This document shows, in pieces, positions 27,228 through 35,129 of a stretch of 64,000 nt of DNA. The DNA lies in the NCBI RefSeq assembly GCF_001613935.1, contig NZ_LQCI01000034.1:19886-83885 (forward strand), given 5' to 3'. Within the stretch, counting starts at the first letter, position 1; each line of letters opens with the position of its first letter. Origin of the DNA: Amycolatopsis regifaucium (GTDB lineage: Bacteria; Actinomycetota; Actinomycetes; Mycobacteriales; Pseudonocardiaceae). Under the pieces are notes generated by a model. That model did not search any database. It saw only the letters and a list, made by a program, of their open reading frames with translations, and was not told the DNA's origin. The position numbers and the translations under genes are program-made.

Positions 27228-28317
27228 GTTCGGCGAGCCGCGAACCCGAACCGCTCCACCGCAGCGCGATGATCTCCGCCGCGATCGACACCGCCGTCTC
27301 CTCCGGCGTCCGCGCGCCGAGGTCCAGGCCGATCGGCGAAGACAGCCGTTCGAGTTCCGCCTCCGTCAGCCCGGCCTCGCGCAGCCGCGCGAACCGGTCG
27401 TCGTGGGTCTTGCGCGAGCCCATCGCGCCGACGTAGCCGACGTCGAGACGCAACGCGACCTCCAGCAGCGGCACGTCGAACTTCGGGTCATGGGTGAGCA
27501 CGGCGATCGCGGTCCGGCCGTCGATCCGGCCCGCTTCCACTTCGGCCGCGAGGTACCGGTGCGGCCAGTCGACGACGACCTCGTGCGCGTCCGGGAACCG
27601 GCTCTTCGTCGCGAACACCGGTCGCGCGTCGCAGACCGTGACCTGATATCCCAGGTACGCGCCCATTTTCGCCATCGCGGCGGCGAAGTCGATCGCGCCG
27701 AAGACCAGCAGGCGCGCGGGCGGTTCGAAGGAATTGACGAAGACCGTCATCCCCTCGCCGCGGCGCTGCCCGTCCGGCCCGTAGTGCAGCGTGCCGGTGC
27801 GGCCGGCGGCGAGCATGCCGCGCGCGTCGTCCACGACGGCGTCGTCCATCCGCGAGGAGCCGAGCGAACCGGCGACGCGGTCCGGCCAGACGATCAGGTG
27901 CTCCCCGACCAGCCCCGGCCGCTCGTGCTCGACCACCGTCACCACGGCGACCGGCTGTCCACTGTGGACCGATTCGACGACGTCACCGAGTTCCGGCATC
28001 GAATCGCGGTCGACGTGCTGGACGTAGATGTCGATGATCCCGCCGCAGGTCAGCCCGACCGCGAAGGCGTCGTCGTCGGTGACGCCGTAGCGCTGCAGCA
28101 CGGGCGCGCGGTCGGCGACCACCTGCTGCGCGAGTTCGTAGACCGCGCCCTCGACGCAGCCGCCGGAGACGCTGCCGGTGACCGTGCCGTCCGGGGCGAC
28201 GAGCATCGCCGCGCCGGGGCTCCGCGGCGCCGACGAAAACGTCGCCACCACCGTGCCGACCCCGACCGTCTCACCGGCGGTCCAGCGGCGGTGCAGTTCG
28301 TCCAGTACGTCACGCAT
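27205..28317 (-). CDS. XdhC/CoxF-family molybdenum-hydroxylase maturation protein
   Basis: 370 residues. The N-terminal XdhC_CoxI domain has the motif SVSGGCVEGAVYE (about residue 48), and the C-terminal Rossmann domain has LVFGAIDFAAAMAKMGAYLG and THDPKFDVPLL, with GAMGSRKTHDDR near the end. XdhC-type proteins bind and hand over the sulphurated molybdenum cofactor to hydroxylases such as CoxL. The start at 28317 was chosen because it overlaps the CoxE-type gene by 8 bases; the open frame extends upstream but not in coding character. Co-transcribed with the CoxE-type gene. Confidence 0.85.
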   Translation of the reverse strand: MRDVLDELHRRWTAGETVGVGTVVATFSSAPRSPGAAMLVAPDGTVTGSVSGGCVEGAVYELAQQVVADRAPVLQRYGVTDDDAFAVGLTCGGIIDIYVQHVDRDSMPELGDVVESVHSGQPVAVVTVVEHERPGLVGEHLIVWPDRVAGSLGSSRMDDAVVDDARGMLAAGRTGTLHYGPDGQRRGEGMTVFVNSFEPPARLLVFGAIDFAAAMAKMGAYLGYQVTVCDARPVFATKSRFPDAHEVVVDWPHRYLAAEVEAGRIDGRTAIAVLTHDPKFDVPLLEVALRLDVGYVGAMGSRKTHDDRFARLREAGLTEAELERLSSPIGLDLGARTPEETAVSIAAEIIALRWSGSGSRLAELTGRIHG

Positions 28318-29413
28318 CGGCGATCTCCACAAGCAGTCGTTCCAACGTGGCCAGGCTGTGCCCGGCCAGCAACCGATCAAGGTACGGGAGCGCGGCCACG
28401 ATGCCGGACTGCACGGGCGCGTAACCCGCCCGTCCCGCATGGGGATTCACCCAGAATACGGCGTGCGCGAGCCGGCGCAGCCTGGCGAGCTGCTCGCCGA
28501 GCAGTCCCGGGTCACCTCGTTCCCAGCCGTCGGAGAACACGGTGACCACGGAACGCCTGGCCACACCGCGTTGCCCCCAGCGGTCGAGGAAGGCCCGGAA
28601 GGTCTCGCCCAGCCTGGTCCCGCCCGCGAAATCGGGGACCGCGGCGGCCGCGGCGAACATCGCGTGTTCGGGATCGCGCAACCGCAGCTGGCGGGACACC
28701 CGGGTGAGCCGGGTGCCCAGGGTGAAGACCTCGACCCGGCCCGGAGCGCTCCGGGACACGACGTGCGCGAACCGCAGCAGGGCGTCGGCGTACGGACCCA
28801 TCGAGCCGGAGACGTCGATCAGGAGGACGAGACGGCGCGGCTTCACGCTCCTTCGCCGGTATGCCAGCCGTACGGGCTCGCCGCCGCCCGCCAGCATCGC
28901 CCGGAGCGTGCGCGAAGGATCAAGGGTGCCTCGCCGGGCGGCGCGGCGGCGCGGGGACGAGCGCGGTGGGAGGGCGGGTCGCAGTTTCGCGAGCAGTTCC
29001 CGCAGGTGAGCGCGCTCGGCGACGGTCAGCTCGGCGAGGTCTCGGTGCCGCAGGAGCTCGTCCTCACTCGCCGCCACGCGGAGCCGGTCGGGCTCCGCGC
29101 CGGACTCACCTTGGCCTGGCGCCTGCACGAGTGTGGCGATCCTGGCGCGCTTTGAGGCCGCTTCCCGGCCGCGACGGCGTGGTCCGGTTTCCGTGCCGGT
29201 GAACCAGCCGTCGAAGGCGGCGTCGTAGCGGGGGAGGTCGTCGGGGTCGGCGCACAGCGTCAGCCGTCCTGCCCAGTACAGCTGGTCGGGATCGGCGAGG
29301 TCGACCTCACCCACGGCCGCGAGGTATGCCTGGACCCGGTGCGCGTCACACGGCAAGCCCGCTTCGCGCAAAGCCTCCGCGAAGCCGACGAAACCCGCCA
29401 CTGGATCGCTCAC
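28310..29413 (-). CDS. CoxE-type VWA domain protein
   Basis: 367 residues. The N-terminal half has a helical domain that is typical of CoxE, then a von Willebrand A domain with an intact MIDAS motif (LLIDVSGSMGPYAD, about residue 195) and late residues VVTVFSDGWERGD. CoxE works with the MoxR-type ATPase CoxD in maturing the active site of CO dehydrogenase. The partner ATPase is encoded nearby at 30245-31117. It is the first gene of the CoxE-XdhC pair. Confidence 0.87.
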   Translation of the reverse strand: MSDPVAGFVGFAEALREAGLPCDAHRVQAYLAAVGEVDLADPDQLYWAGRLTLCADPDDLPRYDAAFDGWFTGTETGPRRRGREAASKRARIATLVQAPGQGESGAEPDRLRVAASEDELLRHRDLAELTVAERAHLRELLAKLRPALPPRSSPRRRAARRGTLDPSRTLRAMLAGGGEPVRLAYRRRSVKPRRLVLLIDVSGSMGPYADALLRFAHVVSRSAPGRVEVFTLGTRLTRVSRQLRLRDPEHAMFAAAAAVPDFAGGTRLGETFRAFLDRWGQRGVARRSVVTVFSDGWERGDPGLLGEQLARLRRLAHAVFWVNPHAGRAGYAPVQSGIVAALPYLDRLLAGHSLATLERLLVEIADA

Positions 29414-29427
29414 ACCCTCATTGTGCG

Positions 29428-29491
29428 CGCGTTTCGTCCTCTGAATGCGGTAGTTGCCCGCGCAAGTACCGCATTCAGAGGACGAAACGCG
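29428..29491. repeat. Long near-perfect intergenic hairpin
   Basis: Arms of 25 bases (29428-29452 and 29467-29491) carrying CGTTTCGTCCTCTGAATGCG are exact complements; inside the loop TTGC/GCAA extends the stem after one mismatch. It lies just upstream of the CoxE-type gene and after the TetR gene. No T-tract follows on either strand. Confidence 0.9.
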
Positions 29492-29603
29492 GGGTCAGCC
29501 GCACAAGGGATTTCGCGACTCGCGGTGATGTGCGGCGCCTTCGACGTCCCCGGGCAACTGACGCCCTATATCCAGGACGGCGGGCCGCACCTATGCGCAA
29601 CGG

Positions 29604-30191
29604 CTAGGCGCGCAACCCGGCGATGAGCACGCCGACCAATCGGCGCGCGTCGTAGCGGGGATCGCTGTCGGCGCCGATGCAAAGGTTCCCGATCCCGCGC
29701 ATGACCTCGTACGCCTGGAGATCGGCGCGGATCTCGCCCGCTTCGGCCGCCGCTTCGAGCAACCGGGTGCAGACGGGCAGGAGGCTGTCGAGGAAAGAGG
29801 TGTGCAGCGTCTCGAATCCGGCGTTGTCGGACTGCAGCACGGCGGCGAGACCGTGTTTGGTGACCAGGAAATCGACGAAGAGGTCGATCCAGCGCCGCAA
29901 CGCCTCGTACGGGGAATCGCTCGACGCCAGCAGTTCCGGGCCCGCTTCGGCGCAGGCGTCGACCTGGTGCCGGTAGACGGCGACGATGAGATCCGCCCTG
30001 GTCGGGAAGTGCCGGTAGATCGTGCCCATCCCGACGCCGGCCTTGGCCGCGATGTCGCGGACCGGCGCCTCGACGCCCGAAGTGACGAAGACGGCGGCGG
30101 CCGCGTCGAGCAGGGTCTTCTCGTTGCGCCGGGCGTCCGCCCGTTTCGACCTGCGACCCTCGCCGTTGCTCACCACGTCGCTCCTCGCCAC
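29604..30191 (-). CDS. TetR-family transcriptional regulator
   Basis: 195 residues. A basic leader (RRSKRADARRNE) precedes the HTH: LDAAAAVFVTSGVEAPVRD and AGVGMGTIYRHFPTRADLI (about residues 28-66). The rest is a helical ligand domain similar to the AcrR subgroup with a TetR_C-like end. It lies between two cox accessory genes on the same strand, so it could regulate molybdenum-hydroxylase functions, but this type often controls distant efflux genes. The role is inferred from position only. Confidence 0.82.
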   Translation of the reverse strand: MARSDVVSNGEGRRSKRADARRNEKTLLDAAAAVFVTSGVEAPVRDIAAKAGVGMGTIYRHFPTRADLIVAVYRHQVDACAEAGPELLASSDSPYEALRRWIDLFVDFLVTKHGLAAVLQSDNAGFETLHTSFLDSLLPVCTRLLEAAAEAGEIRADLQAYEVMRGIGNLCIGADSDPRYDARRLVGVLIAGLRA

Positions 30192-30244
30192 CTCGCGGTT
30201 ACCGGATCGGCGTTCCGCTTGGCCATGGTAACCCGCACGCCTGC

Positions 30245-31117
30245 TCAGGCGAGCAATTTGTCCAGCTTGGCCCGGACCCGGTCGAGGTCTTCGCTGTACT
30301 TGAGGACCGAGCCGAGCGTCCGCGCGGCCACCGCGGCGTCCAGTTCGGACCTGCCCAGCGCGAGGAGGGCCTGAGCCCAGTCGATCGACTCCGCCACGCC
30401 GGGCGGCTTCAGCAGCTCCATCGTCCGCAGCCGGTGCACCGCCGTCGCGACCTGCGCGGCGAGGTCCTCGCCCAGGTTCGGGATCTTGCGGCGCAGGATC
30501 TCGATTTCGCGGGCGAGGCCGGGGTGTTCGAGCCAGTGGTAGAGGCAGCGGCGCTTCAGCGCGTCGTGCACTTCCCTGGTCCGGTTGGAGGTGAGCACCA
30601 CGAGCGGCGGATGCTCGGCCCGCACCTCGCCGAACTCGGGGATCGTCACCGCGTTCTCGTCGAGGAGTTGCAGCAGGAACGCTTCGAACTCGTCGTCAGC
30701 CCGGTCGATCTCGTCGACCAGCAGCACGCACGGCGAGGTCTGCAACGCCTTCAGCAGCGGCCGGGAGAGCAGAAAACGCTCGGTGTAGAGGGACTGCTCG
30801 GCGGTCTCGACGTCGAGACCGCCGTCCCCGGAGGCTTCGAGGGCGCGCAAATGCAGTAGCTGCCGGGGAAAGTCCCATTCGTACAGCGCCTGTGCCGCGT
30901 CGATCCCCTCGTGGCATTGGAGCCGGATCAGGGGCATGCCGAGCGCCTCGGCCAGTCCCAGTGCGAGCGAGGTCTTGCCGGTGCCCGGTTCGCCCTCGCA
31001 GAACAGCGGGCGGCCGAGCCGCAAGGCGAGGAACCCGGCCGTGGCGATGCCGTCGTCGGCGAGGTAGCCGACCGATTCGAGGGCTTCGGCCAGTTTCTCC
31101 GGCGATTCGACGGTCAC
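30245..31117 (-). CDS. coxD: MoxR-family AAA ATPase (CoxD type)
   Basis: 290 residues. Walker A CEGEPGTGKTSLAL (about 37-48), Walker B CVLLVDEIDRADDEFEAFLL, sensor region LVVLTSNRTREVHDALKRRC and arginine-finger region are all present. MoxR-type CoxD works with CoxE in inserting the sulphur and metal at the active site of CO dehydrogenase. Its distance from CoxE (a TetR gene and a hairpin lie between) is unusual, but the family match is clear. It may also be expressed with the upstream MobA-like gene, 31 bases away. Confidence 0.86.
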   Translation of the reverse strand: MTVESPEKLAEALESVGYLADDGIATAGFLALRLGRPLFCEGEPGTGKTSLALGLAEALGMPLIRLQCHEGIDAAQALYEWDFPRQLLHLRALEASGDGGLDVETAEQSLYTERFLLSRPLLKALQTSPCVLLVDEIDRADDEFEAFLLQLLDENAVTIPEFGEVRAEHPPLVVLTSNRTREVHDALKRRCLYHWLEHPGLAREIEILRRKIPNLGEDLAAQVATAVHRLRTMELLKPPGVAESIDWAQALLALGRSELDAAVAARTLGSVLKYSEDLDRVRAKLDKLLA

Positions 31118-31148
31118 GCCCCGATCGTAGGCCTCGCGGAGCCGGAGA

Positions 31149-31718
31149 TCAGCCTGGAAGATCCTCGCGGCGGTCCACGTCGTGACCGGTGCCGAGGTCG
31201 CCGCATTCGACGAGCCGCAGCTCCGGGCGGCCCTTGAGCCAGTCGCGCGCCCCTTTGTCCCCGGACGCCCCCGCCACTATCTCCGGCCACCAGCGGCGGC
31301 CGAGCACGACGGGATGACCGGGGACGCCGTCGTAGGCCGCCCGCGCGACGCTGCCCGCGCCGGCGCCGTCGGCGACCCGGCGCACCACTTCGGCACCGAC
31401 GCCTGGCAGGTCCACCAAGTGCACGACGGCGGCTTCGGCGGTGGTCGCTTCGAGTGCTTTCAAGCCCGCACGCAGGGACGCCCCCATACCGGACGCCCAG
31501 TCGGCGGCCACGACGGCGGACTCGGGATCGGGCAGGAGCGCACGGACCTCGGCTGCCGAGGCACCCAGCACCACCCGGACCGGCGCGCAGCCCGCGTCGG
31601 TGAGCACCCGCAGTGCCCGGACGACGAACGGCTCGCCGTCGAGGACGGCCAGCGCCTTCGGCCCGCCGAACCGGCGCCCGGCCCCGGCCGCGAGCAGCAG
31701 CCCGGCGATCTCAGCCAT
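31149..31718 (-). CDS. MobA-like nucleotidyltransferase, probable molybdenum cofactor cytidylyltransferase
   Basis: 189 residues. The N-terminal nucleotide-binding signature LLLAAGAGRRFGGPKAL is that of MobA/MocA proteins; HLVDLPGVGAEVVRR and GVPGHPVVLGR follow in the expected places. Enzymes of this type make the cytosine dinucleotide form of the molybdenum cofactor used by xanthine-dehydrogenase-type hydroxylases, matching the cox genes nearby. It starts 11 bases after the IclR gene stop, so it may be read through from that gene. Confidence 0.82.
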   Translation of the reverse strand: MAEIAGLLLAAGAGRRFGGPKALAVLDGEPFVVRALRVLTDAGCAPVRVVLGASAAEVRALLPDPESAVVAADWASGMGASLRAGLKALEATTAEAAVVHLVDLPGVGAEVVRRVADGAGAGSVARAAYDGVPGHPVVLGRRWWPEIVAGASGDKGARDWLKGRPELRLVECGDLGTGHDVDRREDLPG

Positions 31719-31729
31719 GTCCTGCCTTC

Positions 31730-32536
31730 TCAGCCAAGTCCTGCCTTGCTCGGCGGCGCGGAGGCCAGGTCGGCTTCGATGGCCCGTGCCGCCTCGAGCA
31801 GCGGCGGCAGCAGTTCGCGCTCGACCGACTCCCGCGTCGTGCGGCTGGCGTGCGTGGAGAGGTTGACCGCGGCCACGACCCGGCCGCGCCGGTTGCGGAT
31901 CGGCGCGGCGATCGAGCGGAGGCCTTCTTCGAGTTCCTGGTCGACCATCGCGTACCCCTGCCGGTACACCCGCTCCAGCTCGGCGAGCAGATCCTGCTGC
32001 CTGGTCAGCGTGTGCGCGGTCAGTTTCTCGAGTTTGGCCGCGTCGAAGTAGCCGTGCAGGTCCTCGCCGTCGAGGTCGGCCAGCAGAACGTGCCCCATCG
32101 ACGTCGCGTGCGCCGGGAAGCGGGTGCCGACGTTGATGCTGACGGTCATGATCCGCGAGACGGCCACGCGGGCGACGTAGACGATGTCCGGGCCTTCGAG
32201 CACCGAGACCGAACTGGACTCGTGCACCTCGGCGGACAACCGCTCCAGATGTGGCTGGGCGACCTCGGGCAGCGACAGGCTCGACAGGTACGAGTAGCCG
32301 AGTTCGAGAACCCGCGCGGTGAGCGAGAAGTACTTGCCGTCCGTGCGCACGTATCCCAGGTCGACGAGGGTGAGCAGGAACCGGCGGGCGGCCGCCCTGG
32401 TCAGTCCCGTGGCACGGGCGACGTCGCTCAAGGTCAGCTCCGCCGCGTCCGCGTTGAACGCCTTGATCACCGCCAGTCCGCGCTCCAGCGACTGGACATG
32501 GTGCGCTCCGCGCTCGGTCACCTCGCCTTCGTCCAT
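31730..32536 (-). CDS. pcaR: IclR-family regulator of the protocatechuate operon
   Basis: 268 residues. The N-terminal winged HTH is LTLSDVARATGLTRAAARRF (about residues 34-53), followed by the IclR effector domain with VARVAVSRIMTVSINVGTR and AHATSMGHVLLAD, wording typical of PcaR/PobR/CatR-like members. It follows pcaC on the same strand, after a hairpin, so it can be read alone or at the end of the pca operon. In this family the effector is protocatechuate or beta-ketoadipate; which one is not readable here. The likely target site is the palindrome at 37899-37917. Confidence 0.85.
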   Translation of the reverse strand: MDEGEVTERGAHHVQSLERGLAVIKAFNADAAELTLSDVARATGLTRAAARRFLLTLVDLGYVRTDGKYFSLTARVLELGYSYLSSLSLPEVAQPHLERLSAEVHESSSVSVLEGPDIVYVARVAVSRIMTVSINVGTRFPAHATSMGHVLLADLDGEDLHGYFDAAKLEKLTAHTLTRQQDLLAELERVYRQGYAMVDQELEEGLRSIAAPIRNRRGRVVAAVNLSTHASRTTRESVERELLPPLLEAARAIEADLASAPPSKAGLG

Positions 32537-32552
32537 ATGAGAACCCTAAGGC

Positions 32553-32642
32553 GTGTCCGGTAAGTCTGTTCGATGGGCTTCGTGGTCCGTGCCGTCAGGG
32601 GCCGCCTGGGCGCGAAGACCGCGAACACGACTTACCGGACAC
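32553..32642. repeat. Long imperfect hairpin between pcaC and pcaR
   Basis: GTGTCCGGTAAGT (32553-32565) and ACTTACCGGACAC (32630-32642) are exact complements, and pairing continues inward through CTGTTCG/CGAACA with one bulge. The 50-base loop is GC-rich. It lies in the gap between pcaC and pcaR, so it may end the pca transcript and lower pcaR read-through. Confidence 0.8.
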
Positions 32643-32645
32643 GAC

Positions 32646-33050
32646 TTAGCCGCCACCTTCTTCCTGGGCGGCAGGCTCACCGAGTTCGGCCAGTACGCGC
32701 TGCGCGACGGCGAACGCGGCGTTGGCGGCCGGGGCGCCCGCGTAGACGGCGGTGTGCAGCAGGACCTCGGAGATCTCCTGCGCGGTAAGTCCATTGTGGA
32801 CAGCGGCCCGGACGTGCATGGCGAGTTCGTCGTGCGCGTGCAACGCGGTGAGCGCGGCCAGGGTGACGCAACTGCGGGTCTTGCGGTCGAGTCCGTCGCG
32901 CGACCAAACCGAGCCCCATGCTCCCCGGGTGATGTAGTCCTGGAACGGGCGGCTGAATTCGGTGGTGCGGGCCACCGCGCGATCGACGTGGGCGTCTCCG
33001 AGGACTTCGCGCCGCACCCGCATGCCCGTCTCGTAGGGGTCTTCGGTCAT
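32646..33050 (-). CDS. pcaC: 4-carboxymuconolactone decarboxylase
   Basis: 134 residues of the carboxymuconolactone-decarboxylase/AhpD-like fold. YETGMRVRREVLGDAHVDRA at the start and HAHDELAMHVRAAVHNGLT in the middle are characteristic of PcaC. It decarboxylates gamma-carboxymuconolactone to beta-ketoadipate enol-lactone. It overlaps pcaD by four bases and is the last enzyme gene of the operon. PcaC and PcaD are separate here, unlike the fused PcaL of some actinobacteria. Confidence 0.92.
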   Translation of the reverse strand: MTEDPYETGMRVRREVLGDAHVDRAVARTTEFSRPFQDYITRGAWGSVWSRDGLDRKTRSCVTLAALTALHAHDELAMHVRAAVHNGLTAQEISEVLLHTAVYAGAPAANAAFAVAQRVLAELGEPAAQEEGGG

Positions 33051-33826
33051 CGGGCGACCTCCAGATGGTCGAGGATCAGCGCGGTGAACCGCTCAGGTTG
33101 CTCGAAATTCCCCAGGTGGGCGGCGCCTTCGACGGTCTCGAGCCGGGCACCCGGGATACCGTCCGCGATCACCTCTGCGTGCTCGACCGGGGTGGCCGGA
33201 TCCTCGGCCCCGGCGATGACCAGGGTCCGCGCCGAGATCTTGGGCAGGTCGCCGACGAGGTCCATCCGTTCGATGGGGCGGCAGGCGGCCGCGTATCCCT
33301 CGGCGGGGACGGCGGCGATCATCTCGCGCAGGTACGCGACCTTGTCGGGATGGGCCGCGGCGAAGCCCGGCGTCACCCAGCGGCCGACTCCGGCTTCGGC
33401 GACCGCTCCGGTGCCTTTCTCCCGGACGGTCTTCGCCCGGTCCGCCCACATCTCCGGCGGCCCGAGTTTCGCGGACGTGCAACACAGCACCAAGCTCTCG
33501 ACCCGGTCCGGCGCGTTCACGCCGAGCCACATCCCGGTCATCCCGCCGAGCGAGAGCCCGACGAAGTGGGCGCGTTCGACACCGTGCTCGTCGAGCAACG
33601 CGAGCAAGTCGCCACCGAGGTCCTCGAGTGTGTACGGTCCCGGCGGTACCGGGGACGCGCCGTGCCCGCGGGTGTCATAGCGGAGGACTCGGAAACCTCT
33701 GTCCGTCAAGGGTTTCACCTGCGGTTCCCACATGCGGTGGTCACTGCCGAGCGATCCGCTGAACACCACGACGGGGCCGTCCGCCGGTCCGTCCGCGACG
33801 CTGTGCACCTGCACCGCATCAGACAT
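33047..33826 (-). CDS. pcaD: 3-oxoadipate enol-lactonase
   Basis: 259 residues, alpha/beta hydrolase. The oxyanion region VVFSGSLGSDHRMWEPQ, the nucleophile elbow FVGLSLGGMTGMWLG (Ser about 94) and the terminal His in EGAAHLGNFEQPERF are those of PcaD. It hydrolyses beta-ketoadipate enol-lactone to beta-ketoadipate. It overlaps the end of pcaG by 8 bases; in most actinobacteria pcaB lies at exactly this junction, but there is no room for it here. Confidence 0.92.
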   Translation of the reverse strand: MSDAVQVHSVADGPADGPVVVFSGSLGSDHRMWEPQVKPLTDRGFRVLRYDTRGHGASPVPPGPYTLEDLGGDLLALLDEHGVERAHFVGLSLGGMTGMWLGVNAPDRVESLVLCCTSAKLGPPEMWADRAKTVREKGTGAVAEAGVGRWVTPGFAAAHPDKVAYLREMIAAVPAEGYAAACRPIERMDLVGDLPKISARTLVIAGAEDPATPVEHAEVIADGIPGARLETVEGAAHLGNFEQPERFTALILDHLEVAR

Positions 33827-34367
33827 CGAAGAACACCGTCTCCCCTTCGCCCTGCAACCGGATGTCGAACCGGTAGCCGTCGCCGGTCATGGCGGCGATC
33901 AGCGTGCCCCGGCGCGCCTCCGGGACCGAAGCCAGTACCGGATCCCCGGAGTTGTCGTCGTCCTCGAAGTAAATCCGGGTGACGACGCGGTGCAGCAGGC
34001 CGCGGGCCAGTACCGAGACGTCGATGTGCGGAGCCTGGGTGGTTCCCGCCGGACCGGGCACCGGCCCGGGTTTGATCGTCCGGATCTCGTAGTTCCCGTC
34101 CGGGTCCGTCGGGCAGCGCCCGAAGCCGCGGAATCCGCTCGCGACGGCTCCGCGCGGGTCGTCTGGGTGATCGAACCGGCCGTCACCGTCGGCCTGCCAG
34201 GTCTCGATCATCGCGTCCGGCACGGGGTCGCCCGCGCCGTCGAGGACGCGGCCGTGGACGCGGATCGCGGCCGGTTCGTCCGCGGGGACGACATCGGGCC
34301 CGTCCGGCCAGGGCAAGCCGATGGACAGATACGGGCCGACGGTCTGGGAAGGCGTCGTCTCCGGCAT
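33819..34367 (-). CDS. pcaG: Protocatechuate 3,4-dioxygenase alpha subunit
   Basis: 182 residues of the intradiol dioxygenase fold (TPSQTVGPYLSIGLPW at the start; IETWQADGDGRFDH; APHIDVSVLARGLLHR). As usual in the alpha subunit the iron ligands are not complete; the beta subunit supplies them. The start at 34367 shares one base with the pcaH stop (TGATG), which decides it over upstream in-frame starts. It forms the alpha-beta enzyme that opens protocatechuate to beta-carboxymuconate. Confidence 0.92.
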   Translation of the reverse strand: MPETTPSQTVGPYLSIGLPWPDGPDVVPADEPAAIRVHGRVLDGAGDPVPDAMIETWQADGDGRFDHPDDPRGAVASGFRGFGRCPTDPDGNYEIRTIKPGPVPGPAGTTQAPHIDVSVLARGLLHRVVTRIYFEDDDNSGDPVLASVPEARRGTLIAAMTGDGYRFDIRLQGEGETVFFDV

Positions 34368-35101
34368 CAGTGCTCGTCCTCCTCGTCCTCGAAGACCGAC
34401 GCCTCGCGGCCGCGGACGACGATGTCGAACTGGAAGGCGAGCGCCCATTCGGCTTCGGTGCGATCGAGGTCGAACCGCGCGATCATCCGCTGCCGCGCCT
34501 TCTCGTCCGGGATGGAGTTGAAGATCGGGTCCTGGGAGAACAGCGGATCTTCCGGGAAGTACATCTGCGTGACCAGCCGCTGGGTGAACGCGCTGCCGAA
34601 CACGGAGAAGTGGATATGCGCCGGGCGCCAGGCGTTGTCGTGGTTCTTCCACGGGTACGCGCCCGGCTTGATGGTGGTGAAGGTGTAGCGGCCCTCGCTG
34701 TCGGTCAGCGTCCGGCCCGCGCCGTCGAAGTTGGGGTCGATCGGCGACGGCCAGCGGTCCCCGGTGTGCCGGTACCGGCCGCCCGCGTTCGCCTGCCAGA
34801 TCTCCACGAGCGAATTCCGGATCGGCCGCCCGTCGCCGTCGAGCAGCCGGCCGGTGACGATGATCCGCTGTCCCTGCGGCTCACCCGCGTGCCCCTTGGT
34901 GAGGTCGTTGTCGAATTCACCGATCCGCCCCGGCCCCAACGCCGGTCCGGTCACCTCCGTCAGCAGCTGCGGAAGCACGACCAGCGGTTCTTTGGGGTGC
35001 CGCAGGGTCGTCGACCGGTAACCGGCGTAGTCGAGCGGCGGATGTGTCCCCTCCGGATCGCGCCGGTAGCGCGGGAGCCTCAGTTCGGCGGGTGCGGACA
35101 T
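34367..35101 (-). CDS. pcaH: Protocatechuate 3,4-dioxygenase beta subunit
   Basis: 244 residues. The non-haem iron ligands of the catalytic subunit are in place: a Tyr in NAGGRYRHTG, a Tyr in IKPGAYPWKN, and two His in WRPAHIHFSVFG. The acidic tail DEEDEH is unusual but outside the fold. The start ATG at 35101 gives MSAPAELRLP and lies 28 bases after pcaF. It binds iron(III) and cleaves protocatechuate between the two hydroxylated carbons. Confidence 0.93.
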   Translation of the reverse strand: MSAPAELRLPRYRRDPEGTHPPLDYAGYRSTTLRHPKEPLVVLPQLLTEVTGPALGPGRIGEFDNDLTKGHAGEPQGQRIIVTGRLLDGDGRPIRNSLVEIWQANAGGRYRHTGDRWPSPIDPNFDGAGRTLTDSEGRYTFTTIKPGAYPWKNHDNAWRPAHIHFSVFGSAFTQRLVTQMYFPEDPLFSQDPIFNSIPDEKARQRMIARFDLDRTEAEWALAFQFDIVVRGREASVFEDEEDEH

Positions 35102-35129
35102 ACTGTTCCCTCCAGCGCGGGTCCGTAAA

